A DNA stretch of 29,544 nt, taken from Thermocladium sp. UBA166. GTDB taxonomy: Archaea; Thermoproteota; Thermoprotei; Thermoproteales; Thermocladiaceae. Below the pieces are notes generated by a model. That model saw nothing but the letters and a program-made list of their open reading frames with translations. It searched no databases and was not told the DNA's origin. Below, piece by piece: positions 1 to 7,009 of this stretch (the stretch's first letter is position 1; each line of letters starts with the position of its first letter). A program made the translations under genes and the position numbers. The stretch covers positions 106,327 to 135,870 of the forward strand of contig DAHE01000006.1 of assembly GCA_002508315.1 (NCBI GenBank), in the 5' to 3' direction.

Positions 1-16
1 GGAAATCAATAAGAAC

Positions 17-442
17 ATGGAGCTGAGAACCAAGCTGAAGCAATTGGAGGAGTACTTGGCTGGAATAGTGAGCGGCGATGTGGGGATAGCCGTTAAGGCT
101 GAAGATGAGGAGGCCCTGATAAATCTCTCAAGGAAGGGGTATTACCCCATAACCACTTTTCACTCGCTATCAATGATGAACATTCATAAGCTCCTTGACC
201 TCGGAGCAAACACTGTAATAATAGATGAGGAAACGACGCCGGGCGGGTTAAGGGCATTCTTTAAGTTGGGAATAAACCCCATACCACTGAAGGACGTAAT
301 TATATGGGATGCAGGCAATGTAAAGCTAGTATCCAAGAATTCAATCGTTAATTCCCTCAATAACCTACGCGATCTGGAGACAGAGGTGGATCCAGCCCAC
401 ATAGAGGACATAATAAGGGAATATAGAAGAAATAGATTGTAA
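17..442 (+). CDS. Hypothetical protein, possibly 5'-partial
   Basis: A 141-residue protein that I do not recognise. The frame stays open to the left edge of the window (Glu-Ile-Asn-Lys-Asn before the first Met), so this may be the C-terminal part of a longer gene. The first ~15 residues (LRTKLKQLEEYL) are amphipathic and coiled-coil-like. The middle alternates hydrophobic strands and helices (GDVGIAVKAEDEEALINL, GANTVIIDEET), which suggests a small alpha/beta domain. The C-terminus is charged (IIREYRRNRL), consistent with binding nucleic acid or a partner. There is no signal peptide or membrane segment. It is convergent with the MAT gene. No TATA box is visible in the 16 nt before the Met, which fits a longer gene. 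Function unknown. Confidence 0.6.
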   Translation: MELRTKLKQLEEYLAGIVSGDVGIAVKAEDEEALINLSRKGYYPITTFHSLSMMNIHKLLDLGANTVIIDEETTPGGLRAFFKLGINPIPLKDVIIWDAGNVKLVSKNSIVNSLNNLRDLETEVDPAHIEDIIREYRRNRL

Positions 443-674
443 CTCATCCCCTCCCTCAAGAGGGTGCCTTCAGACCTGCTGCTCGCTTCCTAACAGGCTT
501 GGTTGCAGAGCCCGGCCGGAGGGAACGTGGCCCTCCCAGCCATGCTTCACATTTTTCAAACCCCTTCCTCCCACTCATAAATGACAAGGCCTCCTTGCTC
601 GTTTATCGTGATGCGATTAACGCACGTCCTTAAAACAATATTTCAATTAATTTATTGTTGAAGCTGGATGGGGA
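443..674. other. Convergent intergenic region with small hairpins
   Basis: This 232-nt gap lies between two convergent genes. It contains a short inverted repeat (CCCTC-AA-GAGGG near 463-475) and G/C-rich complementary stretches around 510-540 (GGAGGGAACG and CCCTCCC). The right part is AT-rich and probably holds the 3' end of the MAT transcript. I see no open frame, tRNA or convincing promoter. It may contribute to termination in both directions. Confidence 0.25.
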
Positions 675-1892
675 TTAATAAAGGGTAGCTTCCTCGTTGA
701 GTATTAACTCTGCCATTCTGGTTATCCTGCTCAACTCTTCATCCATTATAGATTGGGTCTCTTGCCTCATGTTATCAGTCAATTCTTTCTCAGGGATTAT
801 CTCCACGTTAGCTATCAATGGCTGATCAATGGGCTTGCCTATCTGGCTGAGGAGGTAAACGTACACCTCCCTCATGCCGGGAACCTCCTTATATAATCTA
901 CTCGCCACCAATGGTGCAAATACATTATATATCTTGCCTATATGATTCACTGGATTCTTGCCGGCCGCTGCCTCCATTGTCATAGGTCTCATGGGAGTGA
1001 TCAAGCCATTGGCCCTATTGCCTCTGCCCGTCATTCCATCATCCCCATGCTCTGCGGAGGTACCGGTCACAGTTATGTAGAAAATACCGTTTTCAGGCTT
1101 GTCGGCAGTATTTATGAATACCGATACATCATGGCCAGGAGCTATTTTAGCAGCTAAATCCTCTACCTTCCTCTTAACCTCCTCCTTAACGCTTAAGTAG
1201 TGGTCCTTATCCTTCACCAACGATGAAATGAAGGCCGCAGCTATGGTTACCTTGATTGACTTGCCTTGCCGCAACGCCATTACCTTGACGTCCTCCCCCA
1301 CCTCTGGGTACTTCAGCTTGAACTCCCTGGAGTTCAGAAGCCGCTCTGACTCCATTGCTAAGCGCTCCGTGACCGACAATGGAGCAAAGCCAACCCCTAT
1401 CGACGTATCGTTAGCCAAGGGAGCGGCGGAATGCGCGCCCAACTCATAGACCCCAACCAAATCAGTTGAGCCGGGCCCTATGGAGTAATTTATAACTACA
1501 TGGTCGTCTGGATTTAAGAACCTGAAGTTATTCTTGATGAATTTCTTTGAAGCGGAAAGAATTATGGGGCCAATGGGTATTTTGAAGACCCCATCACTTG
1601 TTTTGACCTCTGTTGTAGCCCTGCCAGCGACGTGTATATATATCGGATGTATTACATTCCCTCCCCCAAACCTAGGAGATGCTTGGCCACCGACCAAGAG
1701 CACTTTATCCAAGTTGTGATGAAGTATTGTGCCGAACTCCTTTAGGTAGTACTTAGATAGCTCCCTGCTGGCGGCTTCAGATACGGCGTCGGATATGTAA
1801 TCTGGATGACCAAGGCCCTTCCGCTCAACCAATTCCACGGGTTGCTCTTCCACTGGTTTTCTATCTATATTGGATACCACTATGTTCCTCAT
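675..1892 (-). CDS. mat: Archaeal S-adenosylmethionine synthetase (MAT)
   Basis: Methionine adenosyltransferase makes S-adenosylmethionine from methionine and ATP in the cytosol. At 405 residues it has the normal length for the archaeal MAT family, which is very divergent from bacterial MetK. Recognisable family segments are RKGLGHPDYISDAVSE near the N-terminus, GGGNVIHPIYIHVAGRATT, VINYSIGPGSTDLVG, GHDVSVFINTADKP and, in the C-terminal third, HGDDGMTGRGNRANGLITP. The start ATG lies one base after the stop of the LSm gene, so the two are almost certainly cotranscribed from the promoter before LSm. Its product is the methyl donor for Dim1/KsgA and the substrate for a SpeD-type AdoMet decarboxylase, both families being present in this window. 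No key residues appear to be missing. Confidence 0.97.
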   Translation of the reverse strand: MRNIVVSNIDRKPVEEQPVELVERKGLGHPDYISDAVSEAASRELSKYYLKEFGTILHHNLDKVLLVGGQASPRFGGGNVIHPIYIHVAGRATTEVKTSDGVFKIPIGPIILSASKKFIKNNFRFLNPDDHVVINYSIGPGSTDLVGVYELGAHSAAPLANDTSIGVGFAPLSVTERLAMESERLLNSREFKLKYPEVGEDVKVMALRQGKSIKVTIAAAFISSLVKDKDHYLSVKEEVKRKVEDLAAKIAPGHDVSVFINTADKPENGIFYITVTGTSAEHGDDGMTGRGNRANGLITPMRPMTMEAAAGKNPVNHIGKIYNVFAPLVASRLYKEVPGMREVYVYLLSQIGKPIDQPLIANVEIIPEKELTDNMRQETQSIMDEELSRITRMAELILNEEATLY

Positions 1893-1893
1893 T

Positions 1894-2151
1894 TCACCCC
1901 ACCAATAGATCCCTCGCCGCTATATATAGTACTTGGTTTCCCCTTATCAATACTTTACCGTACTTAACCATAACTTGATCACTATGATAATCCAGCTCCT
2001 CTGCATCGTTGACTACTATATTCATGCAATAATCAAACGAGTTTAATGATCCTCGAAGTATCTTGCCCGTCTTGAGCTTCACAACTACTTGCTTGTTTAA
2101 CATCTTGTTCAAGAACCTCAGGGGCTGTTGCTCCTCATTTGCTTTCTGCAT
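1894..2151 (-). CDS. LSm (Sm-like archaeal) RNA-binding protein
   Basis: An 85-residue Sm-fold protein expected to form a ring that binds U-rich RNA. The Sm1 motif is seen as LNKQVVVKLKTGKILRGSLNSFDYCMNIVVNDAEE (residues ~18-52). Sm2 is GKVLIRGNQVLYI near the C-terminus, with the characteristic RG. Length and domain order are normal for archaeal SmAP1/LSm. The ATG at 2149-2151 is ~23-30 nt downstream of a TATA box (TTTAAAAA on the minus strand, 2174-2181), so the mRNA is probably leaderless. It is the first gene of a two-gene operon with MAT, one base apart. In many archaea an LSm gene neighbours L37e; that partner is absent here. Confidence 0.95.
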   Translation of the reverse strand: MQKANEEQQPLRFLNKMLNKQVVVKLKTGKILRGSLNSFDYCMNIVVNDAEELDYHSDQVMVKYGKVLIRGNQVLYIAARDLLVG

Positions 2152-2173
2152 TAAGTTCGATTCTATATAGTAT

Positions 2174-2181
2174 TTTTAAAT
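2174..2181 (-). promoter_or_regulatory. TATA box of the LSm-MAT operon
   Basis: Read on the minus strand this is TTTAAAAA, with a purine-rich BRE-like context upstream. It is ~23-30 nt before the LSm ATG, the spacing expected for a leaderless archaeal transcript. No other promoter is seen before MAT. Confidence 0.6.
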
Positions 2182-2271
2182 ATTGGCCCCCTATCCACGA
2201 AATCCCATTCCCCCACTCCCGAAATAATGGAGTCCAAAAATGATTTTTAAATCTCCTCCCCCGCCTCCAGG

Positions 2272-2465
2272 GCTAGACTTACCGTTTGTCCTGTCGATAA
2301 AAGCCTACAAGCCGTGAGCAACCCCGTTCTTCCAAGTGAGGTCTTCCACTGACCTCCTCCCTGTTTTGAGGGGGTTCCCCGAGGCCTTGAGGGTTTGCCC
2401 GCGGTCGCCGGAGCCATGATTAGAATGAGAACGGGGGGTTAGAGGGATTGCTCCGCCTTAAAAGA
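2272..2465. ncRNA. Candidate structured RNA or mobile-element end
   Basis: The 333-nt gap at 2152-2484 holds no open frame but is rich in self-complementarity. An outer stem pairs GAGCAA (~2314) with TTGCTC (~2448). Inside it CCCCGTTCT (~2321) pairs with AGAACGGGG (~2427). Enclosed hairpins include GAGGTC-ttccact-GACCTC (~2338-2356), GGGG-gtt-CCCC (~2379-2389) and GGG-tttg-CCC (~2406). A plus-strand TATA-like box (TTTTTAAAT, 2245-2253) would place transcription start near 2275. The stretch GACCTCCTCCC-loop-GAGGGGGTTCCCC resembles 3' ends of archaeal IS200/IS605 elements as I remember them, but no tnpB remnant is visible. I cannot assign it to RNase P, SRP or 5S RNA; the strand is uncertain. 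Confidence 0.35.
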
Positions 2466-2484
2466 CAAAGCTTGCTGATTCTTA

Positions 2485-3273
2485 TCAGGTACATCTAACC
2501 AATCCCCCATCTATTAATATCATTGATCCATTTATGTAAGATGCTTGATCACTGGCCAGGAAAGCCGCTAGGTATCCTACTTCCTCGGGGGTGCCGTATC
2601 TGCCGGCCGGTATTTCCTTAGTCATTTCCTTTAACACGTCCTCCACGGATCTCCCCTGCCGAGCGGCTGAGTCAGAGGCTAATTGGCGAGTCCTCTCTGT
2701 GAATATATGTCCCTGCATTATCCCATTGGAGGTGATTCCATGCGGCGCCAGCTCTGCCGCCAAGGACTTGACGAGCCCCATTATGGATAGCCTGATCACA
2801 TTGGAGAGAACCAAGTTCTGAATTGGTTGCTTCAACGTAAGCGATGTAATATAGATTAATCTACCCCATCTCTTTTTGATCATGCCGTCCACGACTCGCC
2901 TGGTCAACCAGACAGCGGAATGAAGCAACAATCTAGCCCCGTATTCCCAATCATCATCATTTAACTCCAGAAATGTACCTGGCTTGGGCGGCGCCGTATT
3001 GTACACCATTATGTCGACTCCCCCCAACTCCTCGTTGGCACGCTTAACCAAGTCATCTATATCATCTCTCTTACTTATATCGCCCACGTGATACGATATC
3101 TTACCTGACGCCACCCGTTGAATATCCCTCTTCGCGGCCTCAAGCTCCTCTTGCCTTCTGGCGAAGAGAATCACATTGGCTCCCTCCATCGCCATCACCT
3201 TGGCCACGCCCAATCCAATGCCACGACTAGATGCTGTTATCAAAACGTTCCTATTTTTTAATCCGAGATCCAT
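2485..3273 (-). CDS. SDR-family oxidoreductase, atypical active site
   Basis: A 262-residue short-chain dehydrogenase/reductase. The N-terminal Rossmann motif is clear (TASSRGIGLGVAKV, residues ~13-26), as are the NAG-equivalent YNTAPP (~90) and the C-terminal YINGSMILIDGG typical of FabG-like members. The usual catalytic Tyr-x3-Lys is not present. Aligning on the following GLVKSLA, the Tyr position is Ser and the Lys position is Arg (SNVIR). I have seen this SN-x2-R pattern in a divergent SDR subgroup often labelled 3-oxoacyl-ACP reductase, so this is probably a family trait and not decay. The substrate is unknown. The start is supported by a GGTGA Shine-Dalgarno-like sequence ~6 nt upstream. 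The gene is apparently monocistronic, followed by the structured region at 2272-2465. Confidence 0.85.
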   Translation of the reverse strand: MDLGLKNRNVLITASSRGIGLGVAKVMAMEGANVILFARRQEELEAAKRDIQRVASGKISYHVGDISKRDDIDDLVKRANEELGGVDIMVYNTAPPKPGTFLELNDDDWEYGARLLLHSAVWLTRRVVDGMIKKRWGRLIYITSLTLKQPIQNLVLSNVIRLSIMGLVKSLAAELAPHGITSNGIMQGHIFTERTRQLASDSAARQGRSVEDVLKEMTKEIPAGRYGTPEEVGYLAAFLASDQASYINGSMILIDGGLVRCT

Positions 3274-3409
3274 AATTGTTCACCCCCTCGCATAATTTAT
3301 CCTTTATGGCCAACACAATCCATTATATTTAATAGGTTGAGCTAGATTCATAGCTTTATTTCTCACCGCCATTCCAGAACCAGTACGCTCCATATCTTGG
3401 AAACCACCA

Positions 3410-3766
3410 TTAAGATGCTTGGGAGGAACTATTCCTCAAGTGGCCGGTCTTCCATAAATACTTGATTGTTATATAGATCATATATAATAGAAATATAATG
3501 GATAGTTGTATGGCGATGGAGAACTCCATGGAATTTATGTAATCCTTAAAAAACTCGTATATTGCAATATACAGTAATAGAATTAAAATGGATTCCAAGT
3601 AATATCGATCCTTTTCAATCATTAAATACACAAACGTTATTCCAATCATGAAGGCTGCCAACAGCGATGATTCCCCCCTGCCCCTAATCATCACGATCAA
3701 AAGCAAGGCAATAATTACGATAGCTACAATTCTCCTTCCATCTATTACGATGCGACTATAACTCAC
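3410..3766 (-). CDS. Small membrane protein
   Basis: A 118-residue protein of unknown function with about four predicted membrane helices: residues ~12-27 (IVAIVIIALLLIVMI), ~34-49, ~59-74 (SILILLLYIAIYEFF) and ~82-103. Charged loops separate them (RGRGES, EKDRYY, KDYINS) and the tail is polar (GHLRNSSSQAS). The start is GTG at 3764-3766. It is divergent from NAD kinase, and the ATTTAAAT box at 3787-3794 is ~24 nt away, so it likely shares that promoter. No enzymatic motif is visible. It could be an orphan membrane protein specific to this lineage. Confidence 0.65.
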   Translation of the reverse strand: MSYSRIVIDGRRIVAIVIIALLLIVMIRGRGESSLLAAFMIGITFVYLMIEKDRYYLESILILLLYIAIYEFFKDYINSMEFSIAIQLSIIFLLYMIYITIKYLWKTGHLRNSSSQAS

Positions 3767-3786
3767 TTCACAATATGGGAAGGATA

Positions 3787-3794
3787 ATTTAAAT
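3787..3794. promoter_or_regulatory. Shared bidirectional TATA box
   Basis: ATTTAAAT is a perfect palindrome sitting alone in a 52-bp intergenic gap. It is ~24-30 nt from the NAD kinase ATG (3819) and ~21-28 nt from the GTG of the divergent membrane gene (3766). Both distances match archaeal TATA-to-leaderless-start spacing, and no second TATA-like sequence is evident. One box probably serves both directions. Confidence 0.55.
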
Positions 3795-3818
3795 AAGTTA
3801 AGTCAAATTTACCGATTA

Positions 3819-4604
3819 ATGAAGGTGGCCGTGTATGTTAATGCATTGAGCGATGCATCAGTCCTTATCATGGATGCCGTTAAATTAAACGGAGTAGAGG
3901 CATTCGCATTAAGAAGACGCGAGGAGGAGATGGGTCTCCCCCCGATAACCGGAGTCCCAGATATGGCCCTAATAGTTGGGGGTGACGGAACCCTATTGCG
4001 GTTCATACATGATTATCCCGACTTGGACGTGCCTATAATACACATAGGCGCGGGAAGAGTCAACTTCCTAAGCGATGTGTATCTAAATGATATTAAGAAG
4101 GAGTTGGTCAACGTAATCAACGGCAACTATTTCCTAGAAGAACGAAGGGCCTTGAGCGCTGATGTGGGTGGTGGAAGAACCTGCTTTGCTTTGAATGAAG
4201 TGTTAATGAGAAACGTGAATATGGGAAGGCTGGTCACAGTGACCGTGATGGAAGATGGAGATGAGTTGCTAAGAGGGAGAATGGATGGAATAATAGTGGC
4301 GACCCCCACGGGCTCCACAGCGTATTCCTTTGCTGCAGGCGGTCCGGTGCTGGATCAGAGGGTTAATGCCAAATTGATAATTCCCTTAGTGCCCTTCTCG
4401 GTGGGATCATACAAGATAGTTCATCCCTTCGACCAACCCATAGTGGTGACCAGCACGGAAAAGGCATTTATACTGTGCGATGGCGAGAACTTCGGCGAGG
4501 TAGCGGAGGCGGTGATAAAGCCATGGAGAAGAACGATAAAAATGGTGAGGACCCGACGGTTCAACCTATACGAAAGGATGCAGCAGAGACTTTCGATGTT
4601 CTGA
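3819..4604 (+). CDS. nadK: NAD kinase
   Basis: ATP/polyphosphate-NAD kinase, which phosphorylates NAD to NADP in the cytosol. The 261-residue protein has the family signatures GGDGTLL (residues ~54-60), the NE-type motif FALNEVLM (~125) and the glycine-rich TPTGSTAYSFAAGGP (~160-175) followed by PLVPFS. These define the NAD-binding and catalytic site. The start ATG is ~24-30 nt from the TATA box at 3787-3794, so it is probably leaderless. The 3' end overlaps the PIN-domain gene by 82 bp in another frame, which suggests translational coupling or strong compaction. Length is typical for archaeal NadK. Confidence 0.96.
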   Translation: MKVAVYVNALSDASVLIMDAVKLNGVEAFALRRREEEMGLPPITGVPDMALIVGGDGTLLRFIHDYPDLDVPIIHIGAGRVNFLSDVYLNDIKKELVNVINGNYFLEERRALSADVGGGRTCFALNEVLMRNVNMGRLVTVTVMEDGDELLRGRMDGIIVATPTGSTAYSFAAGGPVLDQRVNAKLIIPLVPFSVGSYKIVHPFDQPIVVTSTEKAFILCDGENFGEVAEAVIKPWRRTIKMVRTRRFNLYERMQQRLSMF

Positions 4605-4969
4605 TAATAGACGCCAGCGGTTTCCTCCATGTTAGGAATCCATTGGTGCTCAAGGAATTGGCCAATGAGTTGGTAACCACCGACTTGGTTATCGAGGAAT
4701 TAAGGGATACATCCATCGCAATGCTGGAGGAATTACAATTAAATATATTGAATGTTAACGAGGATGAATTAGAGCGAGCGGCCCGCATGGCGAGGAATCA
4801 ACGGCTCAGTAAGGCCGATCTATCGCTGCTGGTGGCCATAGAGCTGCACAGGAGGGGGCGGACGGGGTTATTAAGCGATGATGTGGAGCTCATAAAGACG
4901 GCGAGGAGACTCTTCGGCATTCAAGAAGTTGTCGTGTTCCTCAAGCCTACTCGGCAACGGAAGCGGTGA
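4523..4969 (+). CDS. PIN-domain endoribonuclease, Nob1-like
   Basis: A 148-residue PIN nuclease resembling the catalytic domain of Nob1, which cleaves the 3' end of pre-16S rRNA. The four acidic positions of the PIN site are visible: D30 in VLIIDASGF, E58/E59 in LVIEELRD, D99 in LSKADLSLL and D119/D120 in LLSDDVELI, the last two matching Nob1's LSxxD and TDD motifs. The C-terminal zinc ribbon of many Nob1 proteins is missing; the protein ends in a basic tail (KPTRQRKR). I chose ATG 4523, the last in-frame ATG before the domain; the frame is open further upstream inside nadK, with another possible start at 4475. The first ~24 residues are polar linker. The gene is convergent with the DUF655 gene, overlapping it by 23 bp. 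Confidence 0.82.
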   Translation: MEKNDKNGEDPTVQPIRKDAAETFDVLIIDASGFLHVRNPLVLKELANELVTTDLVIEELRDTSIAMLEELQLNILNVNEDELERAARMARNQRLSKADLSLLVAIELHRRGRTGLLSDDVELIKTARRLFGIQEVVVFLKPTRQRKR

Positions 4970-5522
4970 ACAGGAAGTATTTATCCTCCTCCCGAAGCTC
5001 TCTGAGTATCCGTTCAGATATTAGCTTAACGGGATCAACGCCAACCCTATTCCTTATATCGTCATAATTGGCGAATTTCTTTCTGTTTCTTTCCTCCAAC
5101 AATCGCCAGAGGGTTTTCTTGCCAATGCCCTTCAACAACTCCAACGAGTGGAGCTTCAACGTCAAGGGACCGGCTGTGTTAAAAAAATCCACGAATTTAG
5201 ACTCCTTCTCCGCAACTATCTTCTCTATTATTTCTTGCAAATTAGCCTTTGCCTCGTGAGTCAATTCATCATACTTTAACCTCTTCACTATTTTATTCAC
5301 CTTATCCCTAGTGCCCGATCCCACGTATATCCGCTCCCCCACCTCTGCCATCATCTGCGGCTTCAGCGTAACCTCCATCAATGTAAAGTACTCATCCCCA
5401 ATTACTTGGAGGTAAACCTCATTACGGGGAAAACCTCGCCTGGCTATGGATGGTTCCTTAGCCAATACTTGCTCCGGGGGGACTATGTCCAATACATATG
5501 CATATTCTTCTTTCTTATCCAT
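4947..5522 (-). CDS. DUF655 protein, putative nucleic-acid binding
   Basis: A 191-residue member of the archaeal DUF655 family, whose function is not established. The N-terminal half is beta-rich and OB-like (EEYAYVLDIVPPE, NEVYLQVIGDEYFTLMEVTLK, GERIYVGSG). The C-terminal half carries a helix-hairpin-helix-like motif, LELLKGIGKKTLWRLLEER (~129-147), implying nucleic-acid binding. It lies 7 nt downstream of rpoF, the classic archaeal order, in which KsgA/Dim1 often follows; here Dim1 is ~4.4 kb away. Co-occurrence with rpoF suggests a link to transcription or ribosome biogenesis, but that is inference. Its 3' end overlaps the PIN gene on the other strand. Confidence 0.9.
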   Translation of the reverse strand: MDKKEEYAYVLDIVPPEQVLAKEPSIARRGFPRNEVYLQVIGDEYFTLMEVTLKPQMMAEVGERIYVGSGTRDKVNKIVKRLKYDELTHEAKANLQEIIEKIVAEKESKFVDFFNTAGPLTLKLHSLELLKGIGKKTLWRLLEERNRKKFANYDDIRNRVGVDPVKLISERILRELREEDKYFLFTASVAE

Positions 5523-5529
5523 GGGCTAG

Positions 5530-5874
5530 TCAACCCTGAACCTTTGAGTATTTAGATAGGATGTTCAAGATCTCTTGCAACTCCTCGTTCTTGAATTCCC
5601 CCTTCTCGCTGCTTATTATAGACTTTATCTCGTCCACGCTCTGCGGCATTATGTTAACTAATTGTATGGCAGTTACCTTGGTTAAACCGAATTTCTCCTC
5701 AAGCTCCTTTACCAAGTTCTTGGCATTATCGCTTGATGTCTTGGAGAACTTGCTTAAATACTCCATTGATGTCTCCAATTTAGGAGAGGAACCGTAAGTG
5801 GCCAATATGTTCCTCAGCACCGCTAATGCCTCTGCGTTAGTTATATCCTCGTAATCACTGATTCTCTTTGACAT
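5530..5874 (-). CDS. rpoF: RNA polymerase subunit F (Rpo4/Rpb4)
   Basis: A 114-residue Rpb4-like subunit that, with Rpo7, forms the stalk of archaeal RNA polymerase and assists open-complex formation and elongation. The all-helical sequence is typical: ITNAEALAVLRN followed by SMEYLSKFSKTSSDNAKNLVKELEEKFGLTKVTAIQLVNIMPQSVDEIKSII, the HRDC-like half, then the C-terminal EELQEILNILSKY. The frame extends upstream to 5937, but ATG 5874 gives the normal family length. It also lies ~28-33 nt from a TATA box (TTTAAA, 5902-5907), so I chose it. It is the first gene of a two-gene unit with DUF655. Confidence 0.92.
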   Translation of the reverse strand: MSKRISDYEDITNAEALAVLRNILATYGSSPKLETSMEYLSKFSKTSSDNAKNLVKELEEKFGLTKVTAIQLVNIMPQSVDEIKSIISSEKGEFKNEELQEILNILSKYSKVQG

Positions 5875-5901
5875 TATGATTATAGTCAGCTGCTTCACTG
5901 T

Positions 5902-5907
5902 TTTAAA
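5902..5907 (-). promoter_or_regulatory. TATA box of rpoF-DUF655
   Basis: CCTTTAAAAC on the minus strand, ~28-33 nt before ATG 5874. It decides the start: the longer frame beginning at 5937 would begin upstream of this box. Confidence 0.5.
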
Positions 5908-5953
5908 GGTATCGCACCGTTGGTTCATTACAAACAATTCGGACTGGGCTTGA

Positions 5954-7009
5954 CTATAATCTCCTTTTAGTGGTTTCCATGAAAATCCTCAACATATTAG
6001 CTATGGACTCCACATCGTCTAAAGTCACGTCACCCATTACACCTATACGTATTGATTTATCCCTTATCTTCCACATTCCTCCCGATATGGTGTATCCATG
6101 CTCGCGCAGCCTCGATATAACCACTTGAGGATCCACGGGCGAATAGAACGCGCCCACAGTGTTGCTCCTAAGATCAGGCCTTGGAACGCCGGCAAACCCT
6201 ATTTCCTCCAATTCACTGTACAAGTAATTCATGCGTTCCAAGTGTGCTTTTATATAATTACCCAGTCCTTGGCTTAGAATAATGTCAAGCGAGACTTCTA
6301 AGGCAAACATGACGGAAATGGGAGGCGTGTAGGGAGTCTCCGATTTGTTGGAGCTCTTCATGAACTTACTCAAATCCAATGCCGGCGGCCTAGGCGCATT
6401 GGAGACGGGGGCATCGTTGAAGAACACAATGGCTGCTCCGGGAGGGGCCATGAAGGCTTTATGGCTGGCCGTGGCCACCACATCGAACTTGGCCGCATCT
6501 ATCGGTTCCGCTGGCATGCCCGACACGCTGTCCACTAGAACCAGCATGCCATTATCATGAGCTAACTTGGCCACCTCATCTAATGCCTTATTGGCTACCC
6601 CAGTGCTGGTCTCATTATGGACGGCCAGCAATGCCTTGGGTTTTCTCTCATCTATTATCCTCTTCACATCCTCAAGCCTTGGAACATCGCCTAAAACACC
6701 CTCAAGCCTAAATACCTTGGCCCCCCTGCTCTCCGCTGATTCCGCCAACCTCTCCGAGAACTCGCCCGTTATCAATGCCAGCACTTCGTCATTGGGGTCC
6801 AGGAAATTATATACTGCCGCATCCACAGCCGTGGTGCCGGTGCCCGGAATTATCGCCACGTTCCTCGCATTGCCTATCTCCAATAATCCATCCGTTACTG
6901 ACTTGAAGAGCTTCCTGAACTCCTCCGTTCTGTGAAACATGGGTTGATTAGAGACCGCTCTCAGCACTGCATCGGGCAATTGAACAGGGCCGGGAGTCAA
7001 GTATTTCAT
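5954..7009 (-). CDS. Class V aminotransferase (Ser-pyruvate / Ala-glyoxylate type)
   Basis: A 351-residue fold-type I PLP aminotransferase of the SPT/AGT family. The N-terminus YLTPGPVQLPDAV is characteristic. PLP-binding features are GTGTTAVDAAVYN (~56-68), the Asp of LVDSVSG (~155-161) and the Schiff-base lysine in ATASHKAFMAPPGA (~180-193). A C-terminal Arg (IRIGVMGD) should bind the substrate carboxylate. Its ATG overlaps the serA stop in an ATGA arrangement, so the two are translationally coupled. Pairing with SerA suggests it converts 3-phosphohydroxypyruvate or hydroxypyruvate to (phospho)serine, a role proposed for this family in Crenarchaeota that lack canonical SerC. Alanine:glyoxylate activity remains possible. 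Confidence 0.9.
   Translation of the reverse strand: MKYLTPGPVQLPDAVLRAVSNQPMFHRTEEFRKLFKSVTDGLLEIGNARNVAIIPGTGTTAVDAAVYNFLDPNDEVLALITGEFSERLAESAESRGAKVFRLEGVLGDVPRLEDVKRIIDERKPKALLAVHNETSTGVANKALDEVAKLAHDNGMLVLVDSVSGMPAEPIDAAKFDVVATASHKAFMAPPGAAIVFFNDAPVSNAPRPPALDLSKFMKSSNKSETPYTPPISVMFALEVSLDIILSQGLGNYIKAHLERMNYLYSELEEIGFAGVPRPDLRSNTVGAFYSPVDPQVVISRLREHGYTISGGMWKIRDKSIRIGVMGDVTLDDVESIANMLRIFMETTKRRL

Noticed and set aside
443..674. SRP RNA helix 8 resemblance on the minus strand (GGAAGCGAGCAGCAGG)
   Set aside because: The tetraloop stem and symmetric loop do not form, and the gap is too short for a ~300-nt archaeal SRP RNA.
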